In this document: positions 17,910 to 26,786 of the stretch, one piece after another
Layout: each line of letters begins with the position of its first letter
Position numbering within the stretch: the first letter of the stretch is position 1
Assembly: GCA_021829645.1 (NCBI GenBank)
Contig: JAKBPI010000004.1
Location: 1-64,000, forward strand
Length of the DNA stretch: 64,000 nucleotides
Source of the DNA: Actinomycetes bacterium
Lineage (GTDB): Bacteria > Actinomycetota > Acidimicrobiia > Acidimicrobiales > Bog-793
Direction of reading: 5' to 3'
Program-made: the position numbers and the translations under genes
The notes under the pieces: model-generated
What the model saw: the letters and a program-made list of their open reading frames with translations, nothing else
Told to the model about the DNA's origin: nothing
Databases searched by the model: none

Positions 17910-18784
17910 CGAGCGTTACTTCTTACGATTTTAGGCGAAATGAAACATTAGATAGACACCAAAGACGAGCCCTGAATGCCGCCGTCGATTCTTTTACCCG
18001 CCATGGCTCCGTTAGTATCTCCTCTTCCTTGCGTAAAGCGTGTCAGATGAGCATGGTTAACGTGACAGAAATGACGTGGAAAGACATCACGACTAAACTC
18101 GGTGAAAAGCCTTATATGGCAACATTTTCCGTCGAACCCTTTCAGGGAAGACTTTTTGTGGCAATGCCTCTGGCAGAAGCTATTCGCATTATTGACTATC
18201 GGTTAGGAGGAGGTAGCCTGCCATCATTTGAGCGTCACAGCGATCCCACTGATACCGATTTGGCGATTTTGGGAGGCGTGGTAGAGACTTTAATTGCTGA
18301 GCTTGGTGGCGCGCTTTCCAGACAGGGTCTGGTAAAAATATTTCTTCTGTCGCAAGAAGCCAGCAGACAGTATTTACAGATTGCCGGACAACTTGAGCTT
18401 TTTTTAAGTATTGAAATTGAAATAAATATTTTAGAGGAAACTACCATACCTCTTTATCTAATCTTTCCCATTGTTTTGATAAGAAGTATCATTCGTGATT
18501 TGCAACTGGGCGTCGAAGACAAAGAAGATACACTCAAGCTACTGGATAGAGATGTTATCCTAAAGACGCCAATTGATGTATGTTTAGAAATTCCACCCGT
18601 TCCGATCACGCCTGAAGAAATAGCAAAACTTTCTGCAGGAGATATCATCCCCTTTTTCTATCCTGTATCCGAAGCGCTTGATATCAGAGCAGAAGGCGTA
18701 CTGGTGGGAAAAGGAAAGCAGTATGCAATTGGATCAAAAGTAGTGTGTTCTGTCTCAGAGGAGGTAAGAGATAATGACGACTGA
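17906..18784 (+). CDS. fliM: Flagellar motor switch protein FliM, short N-terminus
   Basis: A 292-residue C-ring protein (family about 320-330). It begins almost directly at the YDFRR motif (about 7-11). The usual 30-40 residues carrying the EIDALL-type CheY-P-binding helix are absent. The middle domain has the IIDYRLGGGSLPSFER region (about 95-110). A SpoA domain follows to the C-terminus. It overlaps fliN by 11 bp. No chemotaxis gene is seen in this window, which fits loss of classic CheY control, although che genes may lie elsewhere. Confidence 0.9.
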   Translation: MTSVTSYDFRRNETLDRHQRRALNAAVDSFTRHGSVSISSSLRKACQMSMVNVTEMTWKDITTKLGEKPYMATFSVEPFQGRLFVAMPLAEAIRIIDYRLGGGSLPSFERHSDPTDTDLAILGGVVETLIAELGGALSRQGLVKIFLLSQEASRQYLQIAGQLELFLSIEIEINILEETTIPLYLIFPIVLIRSIIRDLQLGVEDKEDTLKLLDRDVILKTPIDVCLEIPPVPITPEEIAKLSAGDIIPFFYPVSEALDIRAEGVLVGKGKQYAIGSKVVCSVSEEVRDNDD

Positions 18785-19079
18785 CGTAGTCGAAGAAGAA
18801 AAAATCTTAAGTGACCAAGATGACATCTGGAATGCCAAATCGGCACGACTAAAAGATGTACATCTTATGATAAGTGCTCAGATAGGCCGGACAAAACTAC
18901 CCATTAGATCTGTTTTGGATCTGGCTGTCGGACAGGTTATAGAGCTTGACCGCCAAGTCGGATCCCCGATAGATATAGTGGCCAACAACGAGATCATTAT
19001 CGCCAAAGGTGAAGTCGTAGAAGTAAACGGTGAATACGGAGTACGTATCACAGAAGTAGTAAATGCAGCCATAGGCTAA
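18774..19079 (+). CDS. fliN: Flagellar motor switch protein FliN
   Basis: A 101-residue SpoA-domain protein forming the base of the C-ring. Core: LMISAQIGRTKLPIRSVLDL then VGQVIELDRQVGSPIDIVAN and EVVEVNGEYGVRIT, which match FliN. The N-terminal 25 acidic residues are variable. It starts inside fliM and ends on the start of fliO (TAATG), showing tight coupling. It helps dock FliH-FliI at the C-ring. Confidence 0.95.
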   Translation: MTTDVVEEEKILSDQDDIWNAKSARLKDVHLMISAQIGRTKLPIRSVLDLAVGQVIELDRQVGSPIDIVANNEIIIAKGEVVEVNGEYGVRITEVVNAAIG

Positions 19080-19522
19080 TGTCAACTTTTACTCTCTTTC
19101 TCCATACATTTTTTGCTTTGGCAATCGTTCTTATTGCTATTGCAATTTTTTCTAAAGTCGTAAAAAGAGGAAGCAGGATGGGCTTTAAAACCTCTAAGAA
19201 GTCACCGGATCCGTTTAATATCGAAATTTTAAGTAGAAAAAATATTACGCGTCATAACTATTTACTTGTTATCAAAATTACTAACAGAGAATTCTTGCTT
19301 TCTGTAACACAACAATCGGTTAATCTTATTTCCCCTCTTGAAGGAAAGATAGAAGACCAAACAGCCGTAAATGACTTTAGTGAAAAGGAATTGTCACACT
19401 TATTTGGTGTTGGCAATCCTGACACAGATAACGGGTCGCCATGGAAGGCAGCACCCAGGCAAACGCCGGTGGCATGGGATGCCTTTATAGAGAGACTGCG
19501 TGAAATGACTGTGCGACATTAG
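19079..19522 (+). CDS. fliO: Flagellar biosynthesis protein FliO
   Basis: A 147-residue protein with one N-terminal membrane segment (about 5-25) and a cytoplasmic domain with NIEILSRKNITRHNYLLVIK, typical of FliO. FliO assists assembly of the FliP ring in the export gate. Identification rests on the fold pattern and on its position before fliP. A 110-bp gap follows. Confidence 0.85.
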   Translation: MSTFTLFLHTFFALAIVLIAIAIFSKVVKRGSRMGFKTSKKSPDPFNIEILSRKNITRHNYLLVIKITNREFLLSVTQQSVNLISPLEGKIEDQTAVNDFSEKELSHLFGVGNPDTDNGSPWKAAPRQTPVAWDAFIERLREMTVRH

Positions 19523-19632
19523 GAGAAAAGCAGCCGTTCCGCAAAAAGATCTTTGGAGATTTCTTTGCAGACAAGCAATTGCCACCGCTGTACTCTGGCT
19601 GATCAACTTATTGTAAATCAAGACAAACTGCT

Positions 19633-20364
19633 TTGTCCCTTTCGCTATCAGAGCTTCCTTCCTGGATGGGTAGCGCAATGACTCCGCATCTTTTGGCAGC
19701 TACTTCGCCAAGTGTAAATATCAATCTAAACGGGCTTCGCTCCCCTTCCAGTTCTCTGGTAATCCTAATAGCACTGACTCTTTTGTCGATAGCTCCCTCC
19801 CTGTTAATCCTCCTAACAGGATTCACCAGAGTTTTTATCGTGCTTGGTCTGACGAGAAGTGCACTTGGGCTGCAAAACACTCCCCCTAATCAGGTAATTG
19901 CCGGTCTTGCTCTTTTCATATCGCTGGCGATTATGGGTCCTGTGTTTAGTCAAATAAACTCAGTAGCCGTTCAGCCATATCTACACGGTAAGATCAACGC
20001 AATACAGGCCATTGATAAAGGAGAAGTGCCCCTAAAGTCGTGGATGCTCAAGCAGACTAGAGATACGGAATTGTCCATGTTTGCATCGACAAATCACGAC
20101 TCCATTAAACATCCGATGCACCTGCCCATGACCGTAGTCATACCCGCCTTTGTTCTCTCAGAGGTGCAAACGGCTTTTATTATCGGTTTTGTTATTTTTC
20201 TGCCTTTTATGATCATAGATCTGGTAGTCGCTTCCGTATTGATGTCAATGGGTATGTTCATGCTGCCACCCACACTGGTTTCTCTGCCTTTCAAGATACT
20301 GTTGTTTGTATTGGTCGACGGATGGTCACTCGTTGTCCATTCGCTACTAGTGAGTTTCCATTAG
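19633..20364 (+). CDS. fliP: Flagellar export gate protein FliP
   Basis: A 243-residue export-gate core subunit. Family blocks are LLILLTGFTRVFIVLGLTRS, PPNQVIAGLALF, PLKSWMLKQTRD and the C-terminal FLPFMIIDLVVASVLMSMGM with PFKILLFVLVDGW. The best in-frame start is TTG at 19633; ATGs at 19666 and 19678 are alternatives. No strong RBS precedes any of them. The usual cleavable signal peptide is not clear. In another frame the fliO-fliP gap encodes a hydrophobic stretch (AIATAVLWLINLL) that ends at a stop, so the true N-terminus is uncertain. Confidence 0.93.
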   Translation: MSLSLSELPSWMGSAMTPHLLAATSPSVNINLNGLRSPSSSLVILIALTLLSIAPSLLILLTGFTRVFIVLGLTRSALGLQNTPPNQVIAGLALFISLAIMGPVFSQINSVAVQPYLHGKINAIQAIDKGEVPLKSWMLKQTRDTELSMFASTNHDSIKHPMHLPMTVVIPAFVLSEVQTAFIIGFVIFLPFMIIDLVVASVLMSMGMFMLPPTLVSLPFKILLFVLVDGWSLVVHSLLVSFH

Positions 20365-20366
20365 CC

Positions 20367-20642
20367 ATGAATTCTGCTACTACCGTTACTTTAGTGGGAC
20401 AGGCCATAGTGCTTATTGCCGAGCTGTCAGGACCGATTCTGATAGGTACCTTGGTGGTAGGGCTCGTCATATCTCTTTTTCAAGCAGTTACTTCCATACA
20501 GGAGTTCACCCTTACTTTTTTGCCCAAACTTATAGTGGTGGCGGCGATACTGGCACTGTCGGGACACTGGATGATAACTGAAATTACTGATTACACCACC
20601 CAGTTGTTTTCCCTTATACCAAAATTAATATCTGTGTCATGA
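20367..20642 (+). CDS. fliQ: Flagellar export gate protein FliQ
   Basis: A 91-residue, two-helix membrane protein. Motifs: VGLVISLFQAVTSIQEFTLT and FLPKLIVVAAILALSG, typical of FliQ. The ATG at 20367, two bases after the fliP stop, is preferred over an in-frame upstream GTG at 20322 inside fliP. It joins FliP and FliR in the gate helix stack. The stop overlaps the fliR start by 4 bp. Confidence 0.95.
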   Translation: MNSATTVTLVGQAIVLIAELSGPILIGTLVVGLVISLFQAVTSIQEFTLTFLPKLIVVAAILALSGHWMITEITDYTTQLFSLIPKLISVS

Positions 20643-21400
20643 TTCATATTCCTCTTGTAGAGATAATCGCCTACTTTTTAGGGTTCATAAGGGCCATAGC
20701 ATTTTTGTTTGCGTGTCCTCCTTTTACTACTACCGGGATCCCTTTCCAGGCAAAAGTCGCCATAGCTTCCGGTCTTTCCTTGGCAGCACTTCCTGGAATC
20801 GATCACGAATATTTAATTACTTCCACTCCGGATTTGGTTGGAGCGTTGACCCTACAGGCAGTATTGGGGTTTCTGATCGGTTTTGTCGTACAGCTTTTTA
20901 TAGGAGCGATTCAGTCTGCCGGGGCGATTATAGATCAGTTTTCTGGTTTAAATCTTCCGCCTTCGATTGACCCCTTGAGTTTAGACCAGACGCCTCTGAT
21001 TTCAAAAACATACGAATGGGTTACGACGATACTTTTCTTTTCTACCGGTGCTTACGTTTTGGTGTTTCAGGGATTTGAAAAAAGCTTTTCCATTTTTGGG
21101 GCCACCTTGTCTCTTTCTTATTTTACCAATGCTTCGTCTCTTTTGGTATCCGATATGATCAGGTTTTTTGCAGCTAGCGTGGAGATAGCCGCCCCTTTGG
21201 TAGCCGTTGTATTTGCAGCCCAAGTATTGCTTGGCTTGTTATCCAAATCCGCTCCGCAGGCCAACATATACGCACTGGGCTTTCCTCTCCAATTGTTAGT
21301 GGTGATTTTTACACTGTCATTGGCTATTTTAGCACTGCCCAATGACGTCATCTCGCTCACCCAAAAGGTTGCTTCTCAATTGTTCGGAGGAGGTGCCTGA
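20639..21400 (+). CDS. fliR: Flagellar export gate protein FliR
   Basis: A 253-residue polytopic membrane protein, following fliQ as in most bacteria. Diagnostic segments are RAIAFLFACPPFTTTGIPFQ (about 19-38), VQLFIGAIQSAGAIIDQFSG (about 88-107) and SKSAPQANIYALGFPLQ (about 200-216). It forms the single FliR subunit of the FliP5Q4R1 gate. Its stop overlaps flhB by one base (TGATG). Confidence 0.95.
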   Translation: MIHIPLVEIIAYFLGFIRAIAFLFACPPFTTTGIPFQAKVAIASGLSLAALPGIDHEYLITSTPDLVGALTLQAVLGFLIGFVVQLFIGAIQSAGAIIDQFSGLNLPPSIDPLSLDQTPLISKTYEWVTTILFFSTGAYVLVFQGFEKSFSIFGATLSLSYFTNASSLLVSDMIRFFAASVEIAAPLVAVVFAAQVLLGLLSKSAPQANIYALGFPLQLLVVIFTLSLAILALPNDVISLTQKVASQLFGGGA

Positions 21401-22491
21401 TGGCCGACAAAGGGCAAAAAACGGAGCAGCCGACTCCAAAACGTATCAAGGAAGCCCACAAAGAAGGCAGATTTGCCAAATCGCCAGATCTTGGTTCATG
21501 GTTGAGCTTGGCAGTAGTTATATTTTTATTACCCGCCTTTGCCGGCAGGGCGACTGCGGAGATCACCGGCTTTTTGTCGTCGGCTTTTTCAGCCATGGGA
21601 ACTGCCTCACCCATGCAGACCGTGGGTATTTTGGGTAAAGGCCTTTATACGGTTTTGAATGTAGTCGTATTGCCGGTAGTCCTAATAGGAACGGTCGGGA
21701 TAGTATCTTCGCTGGCGCAAACAAAAATGAAGTTGTCTCCGGGTGCCATTGGATTCAAATGGAAAAAAGTCTCACCTCTTTCTGGGATAAAGAAAATATT
21801 TTCCCCCTCTGGTGTTTGGGAGTTGGTAAAGAACCTGACAAGACTGTCCCTTCTTCTGGGGATAGGGTATGCAACAATGCACGCTATAGCGATAAAAATA
21901 TTGTCTCCGGTAAACTCTAATTTGTCCTCTACTCTCGGTAACACTTCTTCTATGCTGATCGGGGCCTTACGCACCTTGGCCTTGACGGCCTTTTTGCTTT
22001 CTCTTTTTGACTACGTTTTTCAACGCCGCCGTTATAACCAATCTATGAAAATGACTAAAGAAGAAGTAAAGCGGGAGATGAAAGAGCAAGAGGGCTCTCC
22101 GGAAGTAAAGAGAGCTCTTCGGAAAAGAAGACGGCGTATTTCCAGATTACAGTTACTGGCGGCACTTAAAGAAACAAATGTAGTAGTGGTAAACCCAACA
22201 CACTATGCAGTCGCTCTACGTTACGATAAAACAAAAGACAAAGCTCCAAAAGTGCTCAGCAAAGGGGAAGACGAAGACGCCCTTGCTATACGTTATGAAG
22301 CCATAAGATTGCATATTCCCATTGTAGAAAACCCACCTCTAGCAAGAATACTTTACGATACATGTGAGATGAATGCAGAAATTACTGTTGAACTTTACCA
22401 AAGGGTTGCAAAACTTTTTGCTTTTGTATACTCACTTTCCCCTACGGCCAAGCAATTGATAGAAGTGCACAAAATGGCTTATTCGCAGTAG
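21400..22491 (+). CDS. flhB: Flagellar export specificity switch FlhB
   Basis: A 363-residue FlhB with an N-terminal KGQKTEQPTPKRIKEAHKEG signature, four membrane segments and a cytoplasmic autocleavage domain with NPTH (in VVVNPTHYAVALRY, about 265-278). The self-cut between Asn and Pro, with FliK, switches export from hook to filament substrates. It closes the first long run of overlapping genes; a 136-bp gap precedes flhA and may hold a promoter. Confidence 0.97.
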   Translation: MADKGQKTEQPTPKRIKEAHKEGRFAKSPDLGSWLSLAVVIFLLPAFAGRATAEITGFLSSAFSAMGTASPMQTVGILGKGLYTVLNVVVLPVVLIGTVGIVSSLAQTKMKLSPGAIGFKWKKVSPLSGIKKIFSPSGVWELVKNLTRLSLLLGIGYATMHAIAIKILSPVNSNLSSTLGNTSSMLIGALRTLALTAFLLSLFDYVFQRRRYNQSMKMTKEEVKREMKEQEGSPEVKRALRKRRRRISRLQLLAALKETNVVVVNPTHYAVALRYDKTKDKAPKVLSKGEDEDALAIRYEAIRLHIPIVENPPLARILYDTCEMNAEITVELYQRVAKLFAFVYSLSPTAKQLIEVHKMAYSQ

Positions 22492-22627
22492 GAGACATAG
22501 GGAAATTTTTTGCGATATTTTCTATATTTAGGCAAACTTTCGAAATTCAGGTTCGTTATAACATAAGAGCCAGGATGGCGCGTTTGTAAGTCAAGGATCG
22601 ACGCAGAATTTATTTTAGGAGCGATCG

Positions 22628-24712
22628 TTGGCTGAAGCGACCAAGAGTTCTTCTATATCAAAGAATGCGACATCCATAAAACTGCTTGCTGTGCCTTTGG
22701 CGGTTGTTCTTGTCGTGGTAATGCTTGTCGTTCCGCTCCCAAGTTTTATTCTTGACATTCTTATTACCATCAATATAACTGCCGCAATGCTGGTACTTCT
22801 TACGGCAATGAATGTAAAAAAGCCTTTGGAGTTTTCCGTTTTCCCAACGCTGTTACTCATGTTGACCGTATTTAGACTTGCTCTAAATGTCAGCGCAACA
22901 AGACTCGTACTCCTCCATGCCTATGCCGGAGTGGTCATTCAGAGTTTCGGACATTTTGTCATAGGCGGATCGGTCTTGGTCGGACTCGTCGTGTTTTTGA
23001 TTTTGATCATTATCCAATTCGTCGTTATCACAAGCGGGTCAGGAAGAGTGGCAGAAGTAGCCGCCAGATTCACCTTGGATGCCATGCCCGGAAAGCAAAT
23101 GGCAGTTGACGGGGAGTTGGCCAGCCAGCTGATTACGGCGGAACAGGCAAAGCAGCGTCGACAGGAAATATCCGAAGAAGCCGATTTCTATGGTGCCATG
23201 GACGGTGCTTCTAAGTTTGTGCGCGGGGATGCCATAGCGGCCATAGTTATTACCCTCATCAATCTGCTTGGCGGATTTGCAGTCGGTGTGCTGCAACACC
23301 ACGACTCATTTTCGCAGGCCGTTTCTACCTACTCGACACTTTCTGTGGGAGATGGGCTGGTAAGTCAGATTCCTGCCCTGCTATTGTCGCTATCGACAGG
23401 TATTATTGTGACAAGAGCTGCCGGTGAAGACGACTTCGGGGGAAATGTTCTGGGGCAATTGTCTCAGTACCGCCGGGTGGTGAGAACTGCCGCCGCGGTA
23501 ATTTTTATTTTAGGCCTCTTGCCCGGTTTGCCTAAACTGCCCTTCTTGTTGGTAGGAGGGGTATTGTTCATACTTGCCTCCAGGCTTCCCGGAGATGTTG
23601 AAATCCCGGAAGAGGTTATCACGGAAACCCTGCTTCCTCCCCCGCCTTCTCCGGATGCACCGGCGCAATTGGCAAAAGAAGCAAAGGTCATGCCTCTAGA
23701 ACTCGAGCTAGGACTCGACGTGATCGATCTTGTGGATCCGAGAAAGCGCGGTGACCTCTTGGAAAGAGTAAAAGGTCTGAGACGCGCTCTTGCTCATGAA
23801 CTCGGAATAGTCATACCGCCCATTCACGCCAAAGACAATGACCAACTCGCCCCCACTCACTATGCTTTTAGGATACATGGAGTCCAAGTTGCCGAAGGCG
23901 AGGCACCTCCCGGTCTTTTGCTGGCAGTCGGAGACGGATTGGAACACATCAACGGTATTGATACTCGTGACCCCGCTTATGGCGGCAGGGCCAAATGGGT
24001 ATCTCCGGAACTTCGCTATCGGGCTACCGTGACTGGTGCCACTGTGGTTGAGCGCTCAGCCGTAGTTACTACCCATTTGGCCGAAGTTATCAGAAAATAC
24101 GCCGGTGAACTCCTTACTCGCCAAGATGTCAAGCTGTTGCTTGACTCAGTCAAGACCGAGCATCCAGTGGCAATAGAAGAAATGGCGGCTGCCAACATAA
24201 CGCTCGGACATATCCAAAACGTATTGAGAAATCTTCTGGAGGAACAAATTCCCGTCAAGGATTTGGTGAGAATTATCGAAGCCGTTACTGACCAAGCCGT
24301 CACTCAAGTGCGTGATATGGATAGCTTGACTGAAGCCGCCAGAATGGTGCTTGGCCCCCAGATAACAGCTCTTTATGCTCGAAACGCAGTGATCAATGCC
24401 ATTGTTTTGGAGCCTGTCATCGAGCAGGACCTACTCTCGCATATCCAAGTAACAGATCATGGAAGGTACCTTGGCAATTCCGCCGAAGAACTCGAACAGT
24501 TGATAAATCTCATACAGAACACTTATTCTTCTGTCGAGAACTCCGGGAAAATACCGGTACTCATTTGTTCAAGCTACATCAGACCGGCACTTCGAAGACT
24601 TCTCCATACAAGGTTGCCAAACTTGAAAATTATTTCGGCTGCGGAAGTAGCGTCAACCGCAAAAATTAACACGATAGGAGTGATATATCATGCAGCAACT
24701 ACTAAGGTTTGA
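22628..24712 (+). CDS. flhA: Flagellar export gate protein FlhA
   Basis: A 694-residue FlhA. Eight membrane segments lie within the first 320 residues. The FHIPEP signature region VVITSGSGRVAEVAARFTLD with DAMPGKQMAVDGEL is at about 137-165. A large cytoplasmic nonameric domain fills 340-694. Starts at TTG 22628 with AGGAG 8 bp upstream. Converts ion flow and accepts chaperone-substrate complexes. It overlaps the next gene by 23 bp. Confidence 0.97.
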   Translation: MAEATKSSSISKNATSIKLLAVPLAVVLVVVMLVVPLPSFILDILITINITAAMLVLLTAMNVKKPLEFSVFPTLLLMLTVFRLALNVSATRLVLLHAYAGVVIQSFGHFVIGGSVLVGLVVFLILIIIQFVVITSGSGRVAEVAARFTLDAMPGKQMAVDGELASQLITAEQAKQRRQEISEEADFYGAMDGASKFVRGDAIAAIVITLINLLGGFAVGVLQHHDSFSQAVSTYSTLSVGDGLVSQIPALLLSLSTGIIVTRAAGEDDFGGNVLGQLSQYRRVVRTAAAVIFILGLLPGLPKLPFLLVGGVLFILASRLPGDVEIPEEVITETLLPPPPSPDAPAQLAKEAKVMPLELELGLDVIDLVDPRKRGDLLERVKGLRRALAHELGIVIPPIHAKDNDQLAPTHYAFRIHGVQVAEGEAPPGLLLAVGDGLEHINGIDTRDPAYGGRAKWVSPELRYRATVTGATVVERSAVVTTHLAEVIRKYAGELLTRQDVKLLLDSVKTEHPVAIEEMAAANITLGHIQNVLRNLLEEQIPVKDLVRIIEAVTDQAVTQVRDMDSLTEAARMVLGPQITALYARNAVINAIVLEPVIEQDLLSHIQVTDHGRYLGNSAEELEQLINLIQNTYSSVENSGKIPVLICSSYIRPALRRLLHTRLPNLKIISAAEVASTAKINTIGVIYHAATTKV

Positions 24713-25859
24713 AGGTAAAACCCTGGAAGAAGCCAGGAAGAATGTGGTAGCAGCCACCGGGAAAGACATAGACGCCCTGGAAGTCAAACGGCATGGCCGG
24801 GAGCTTTACGGAGGAGTGCTCGGGTTTTTTCAAAAAACACGCTATGTCATAGAGGTGTTGCCTTATCCGGAGAGATCCCAAAGTGCTCAGTCCGATCATT
24901 CAACTTTCCCACACGGCAATATCTCAGTGAAACGCGATCACGCACCTCGTCATGGTGAGGAACAAATAAGAAGTCTTGATCAAATAGCTGAGCAAACCCC
25001 TGATTCTTTAGATGTTAATTTTGATCGTGAATTGCAGATGGTTTTACAAGACGCCAGCATACTGGTAAATAATCAGCACCACAACAAAGGAGAATATGAA
25101 ATGGCACCAAACGTTGACACATTAGAGCATTTGAAAGACTACGGGATTTATAGGAATCCCGACGAGTATCTCGAATCTACTATCGTTAAAGAGAATCTTG
25201 ATCATGGTAAAAAAGAAACTTATGGCGGCTTAAAAGTCAGCGAGACTTTCTCTTCGCTCAATACTCTTTCTGAACTATTGCAGACAGATCTCTTGAGTGA
25301 AAAATTTGGCCAGGAGCTACTCTCCTGTCTTGCCAAGATGAAGACACCTGCTCCTTTGCCTAGTAAAACCTCTTTTATTTTGGGCATTATTGGAGATGTG
25401 GAACTGGCGCTAAAGTCCTACGAAACCCTCAGTGCTTCCTATGGTAACGATATCGATTTGGTGATTATGAGTGATAGAGTAAACGCCAAGATTTCTTATC
25501 CTAAGATAAAATCACCTCACGATCTGGGTGAAATTGTCATGGAAAAGCGTCTTGGGCAACAAAAAACAGTCGTCATATTTGATCAAAAATCGTATTTGGA
25601 TACCCTACAAAAATCTATTATGGTTTCGGTTCCCAATCCTCTCTGGGCGGCAGTTTCTTCCTCGGTTGACCAAAATCAAATTAATGCTCTTGACTTATGT
25701 GTCAACGGTATAGACGCTCTTATGCTCTACGACATTGCTATATCGGATAATCCACTGAGATTCCTCAGCGAAAAATGGCCTATCGCCTTTGTAGACGGAT
25801 GGAGGGCTTCCAAAGCCGCTGTCTTGGCCAAGCTATTGGAGGCAGCGGAGAGAAAATGA
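24690..25859 (+). CDS. FlhF-like protein with degenerate GTPase domain
   Basis: A 389-residue protein in the flhF position. The N-terminus (LLRFEGKTLEEARKNVVAAT, about 3-22) resembles the FlhF N-domain, with a KxxR-type helix and GGVLGFFQKTRY. A linker of about 120 residues follows. The C-terminal half (about 225-385) lines up in order with the SRP-type G domain: FILGIIGDVELALKSY where FlhF has GPTGVGKTTT, LVIMSDRVNA for the D-T-Y-R step, and DALMLYDIAISDN where TKLDE is expected, then WPIAFVDGWR. The nucleotide-binding residues are lost, so it is probably a pseudo-GTPase. RBS AGGAGTG sits inside flhA. Identification is inference from layout and pattern. Confidence 0.6.
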   Translation: MQQLLRFEGKTLEEARKNVVAATGKDIDALEVKRHGRELYGGVLGFFQKTRYVIEVLPYPERSQSAQSDHSTFPHGNISVKRDHAPRHGEEQIRSLDQIAEQTPDSLDVNFDRELQMVLQDASILVNNQHHNKGEYEMAPNVDTLEHLKDYGIYRNPDEYLESTIVKENLDHGKKETYGGLKVSETFSSLNTLSELLQTDLLSEKFGQELLSCLAKMKTPAPLPSKTSFILGIIGDVELALKSYETLSASYGNDIDLVIMSDRVNAKISYPKIKSPHDLGEIVMEKRLGQQKTVVIFDQKSYLDTLQKSIMVSVPNPLWAAVSSSVDQNQINALDLCVNGIDALMLYDIAISDNPLRFLSEKWPIAFVDGWRASKAAVLAKLLEAAERK

Positions 25860-26131
25860 AAAATTATTTATTCCTGAATGACCTTGTAAGGTTTGGGCCG
25901 TTTGCCACTGTGCTTTTGGCAACTCTTGCTTCTCTGGAGAGCATCAGGGAATTCATGGCCGGACAAGTTACTCTGTCGGCAATGGTTGAGCGCTACTTCA
26001 TCGCTTTCTTTTTGTCCATGTTGGCGGTTCGGCTGTTTACAAAACTTGTTTTCAGTTACATAAAAGACCCAAACACGTCATCCTTTGTCGGGAATGGCGG
26101 CAAACAAAGTAAGAAAAGTAAGAAAGGCTAA
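25856..26131 (+). CDS. Small membrane protein in flagellar operon
   Basis: A 91-residue protein of unknown family. Two hydrophobic segments (about 12-29 and 47-67) are followed by a short polar tail rich in Lys and Ser (KQSKKSKKG). The ATG at 25856 overlaps the FlhF-like gene by ATGA, so the two are coupled; a longer frame from 25775 is unlikely. The position between a polar-targeting-type gene and a chaperone suggests a basal-body or placement accessory, but no function can be assigned. Confidence 0.65.
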   Translation: MKNYLFLNDLVRFGPFATVLLATLASLESIREFMAGQVTLSAMVERYFIAFFLSMLAVRLFTKLVFSYIKDPNTSSFVGNGGKQSKKSKKG

Positions 26132-26133
26132 AA

Positions 26134-26775
26134 ATGGAAGGCAAAAACATATATGCAGATGTCGTTAGCGCTAACGTGAACGAAAAAAACATTGCCTTAT
26201 TGGAAAAATCCGACACGTCAACAGGTAGTTTTGGCGGTAGTGCTTTTTCAGGTGGAACTCCTTGGGGTAAACCGGAGGAGAACAACCTTGAGAGAGATCT
26301 CGATTCTAAACTGGAGAGATTTACGTCTACAACCAGAGATCTGCTACAGGCAGTCTTAGGGCTAGAATTCCAGCTGGCAGCCATGATTTCTCTTACTGAG
26401 CACTTTGGGTCTAGGTATAACACTAGGGCAACCAACGAACTCCAGACCGCTTCTGATAAAGTCCATATGGCAGAAACAAAACGTCTTTTGTTAGTTCCGG
26501 CTACTTTGGAAGCCCTTGGCTTACACGATAAAGCCGATTTGCGAGAAATATCGGCATGTGCGCCAGTGCCTTTTGCCGGCATACTTTCTGATGCCAGGGT
26601 TGATCTTATACGTGCCAAGGAGCGCATAGGTATACTGAAAACAAGCGCCGAAGAAGTATTAGGGCGTCGAATAGCCTTAGCCGAAGAAGCTTTACGATCT
26701 CCGGATACCCAAGGGGACGTCATCTATGGCAGAGGAAAGGTGGCGATACCACATATCGTTAGCAATCTTTTGTAA
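26134..26775 (+). CDS. FlgN-like chaperone candidate for FlgK/FlgL
   Basis: A 213-residue protein directly before flgK, the normal location of flgN. A variable Ser/Gly-rich N-terminus (1-50) precedes a helical stretch LERFTSTTRDLLQAVLGLEF (about 65-84). A long charged helix follows, LIRAKERIGILKTSAEEVLG near 160-180. Helical pattern and location suit FlgN, but direct sequence signature is weak. Gap to flgK is 11 bp with a GGACGGAAA ribosome-binding site. Confidence 0.55.
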   Translation: MEGKNIYADVVSANVNEKNIALLEKSDTSTGSFGGSAFSGGTPWGKPEENNLERDLDSKLERFTSTTRDLLQAVLGLEFQLAAMISLTEHFGSRYNTRATNELQTASDKVHMAETKRLLLVPATLEALGLHDKADLREISACAPVPFAGILSDARVDLIRAKERIGILKTSAEEVLGRRIALAEEALRSPDTQGDVIYGRGKVAIPHIVSNLL

Positions 26776-26786
26776 GGACGGAAAAT

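Noticed and set aside
20322-20366. Longer FliQ start inside fliP
   Set aside because: The ATG at 20367 matches the family N-terminus and length better.
21342-21638. Open frame across the fliR-flhB junction
   Set aside because: Out of frame with two well-supported genes, no independent evidence.
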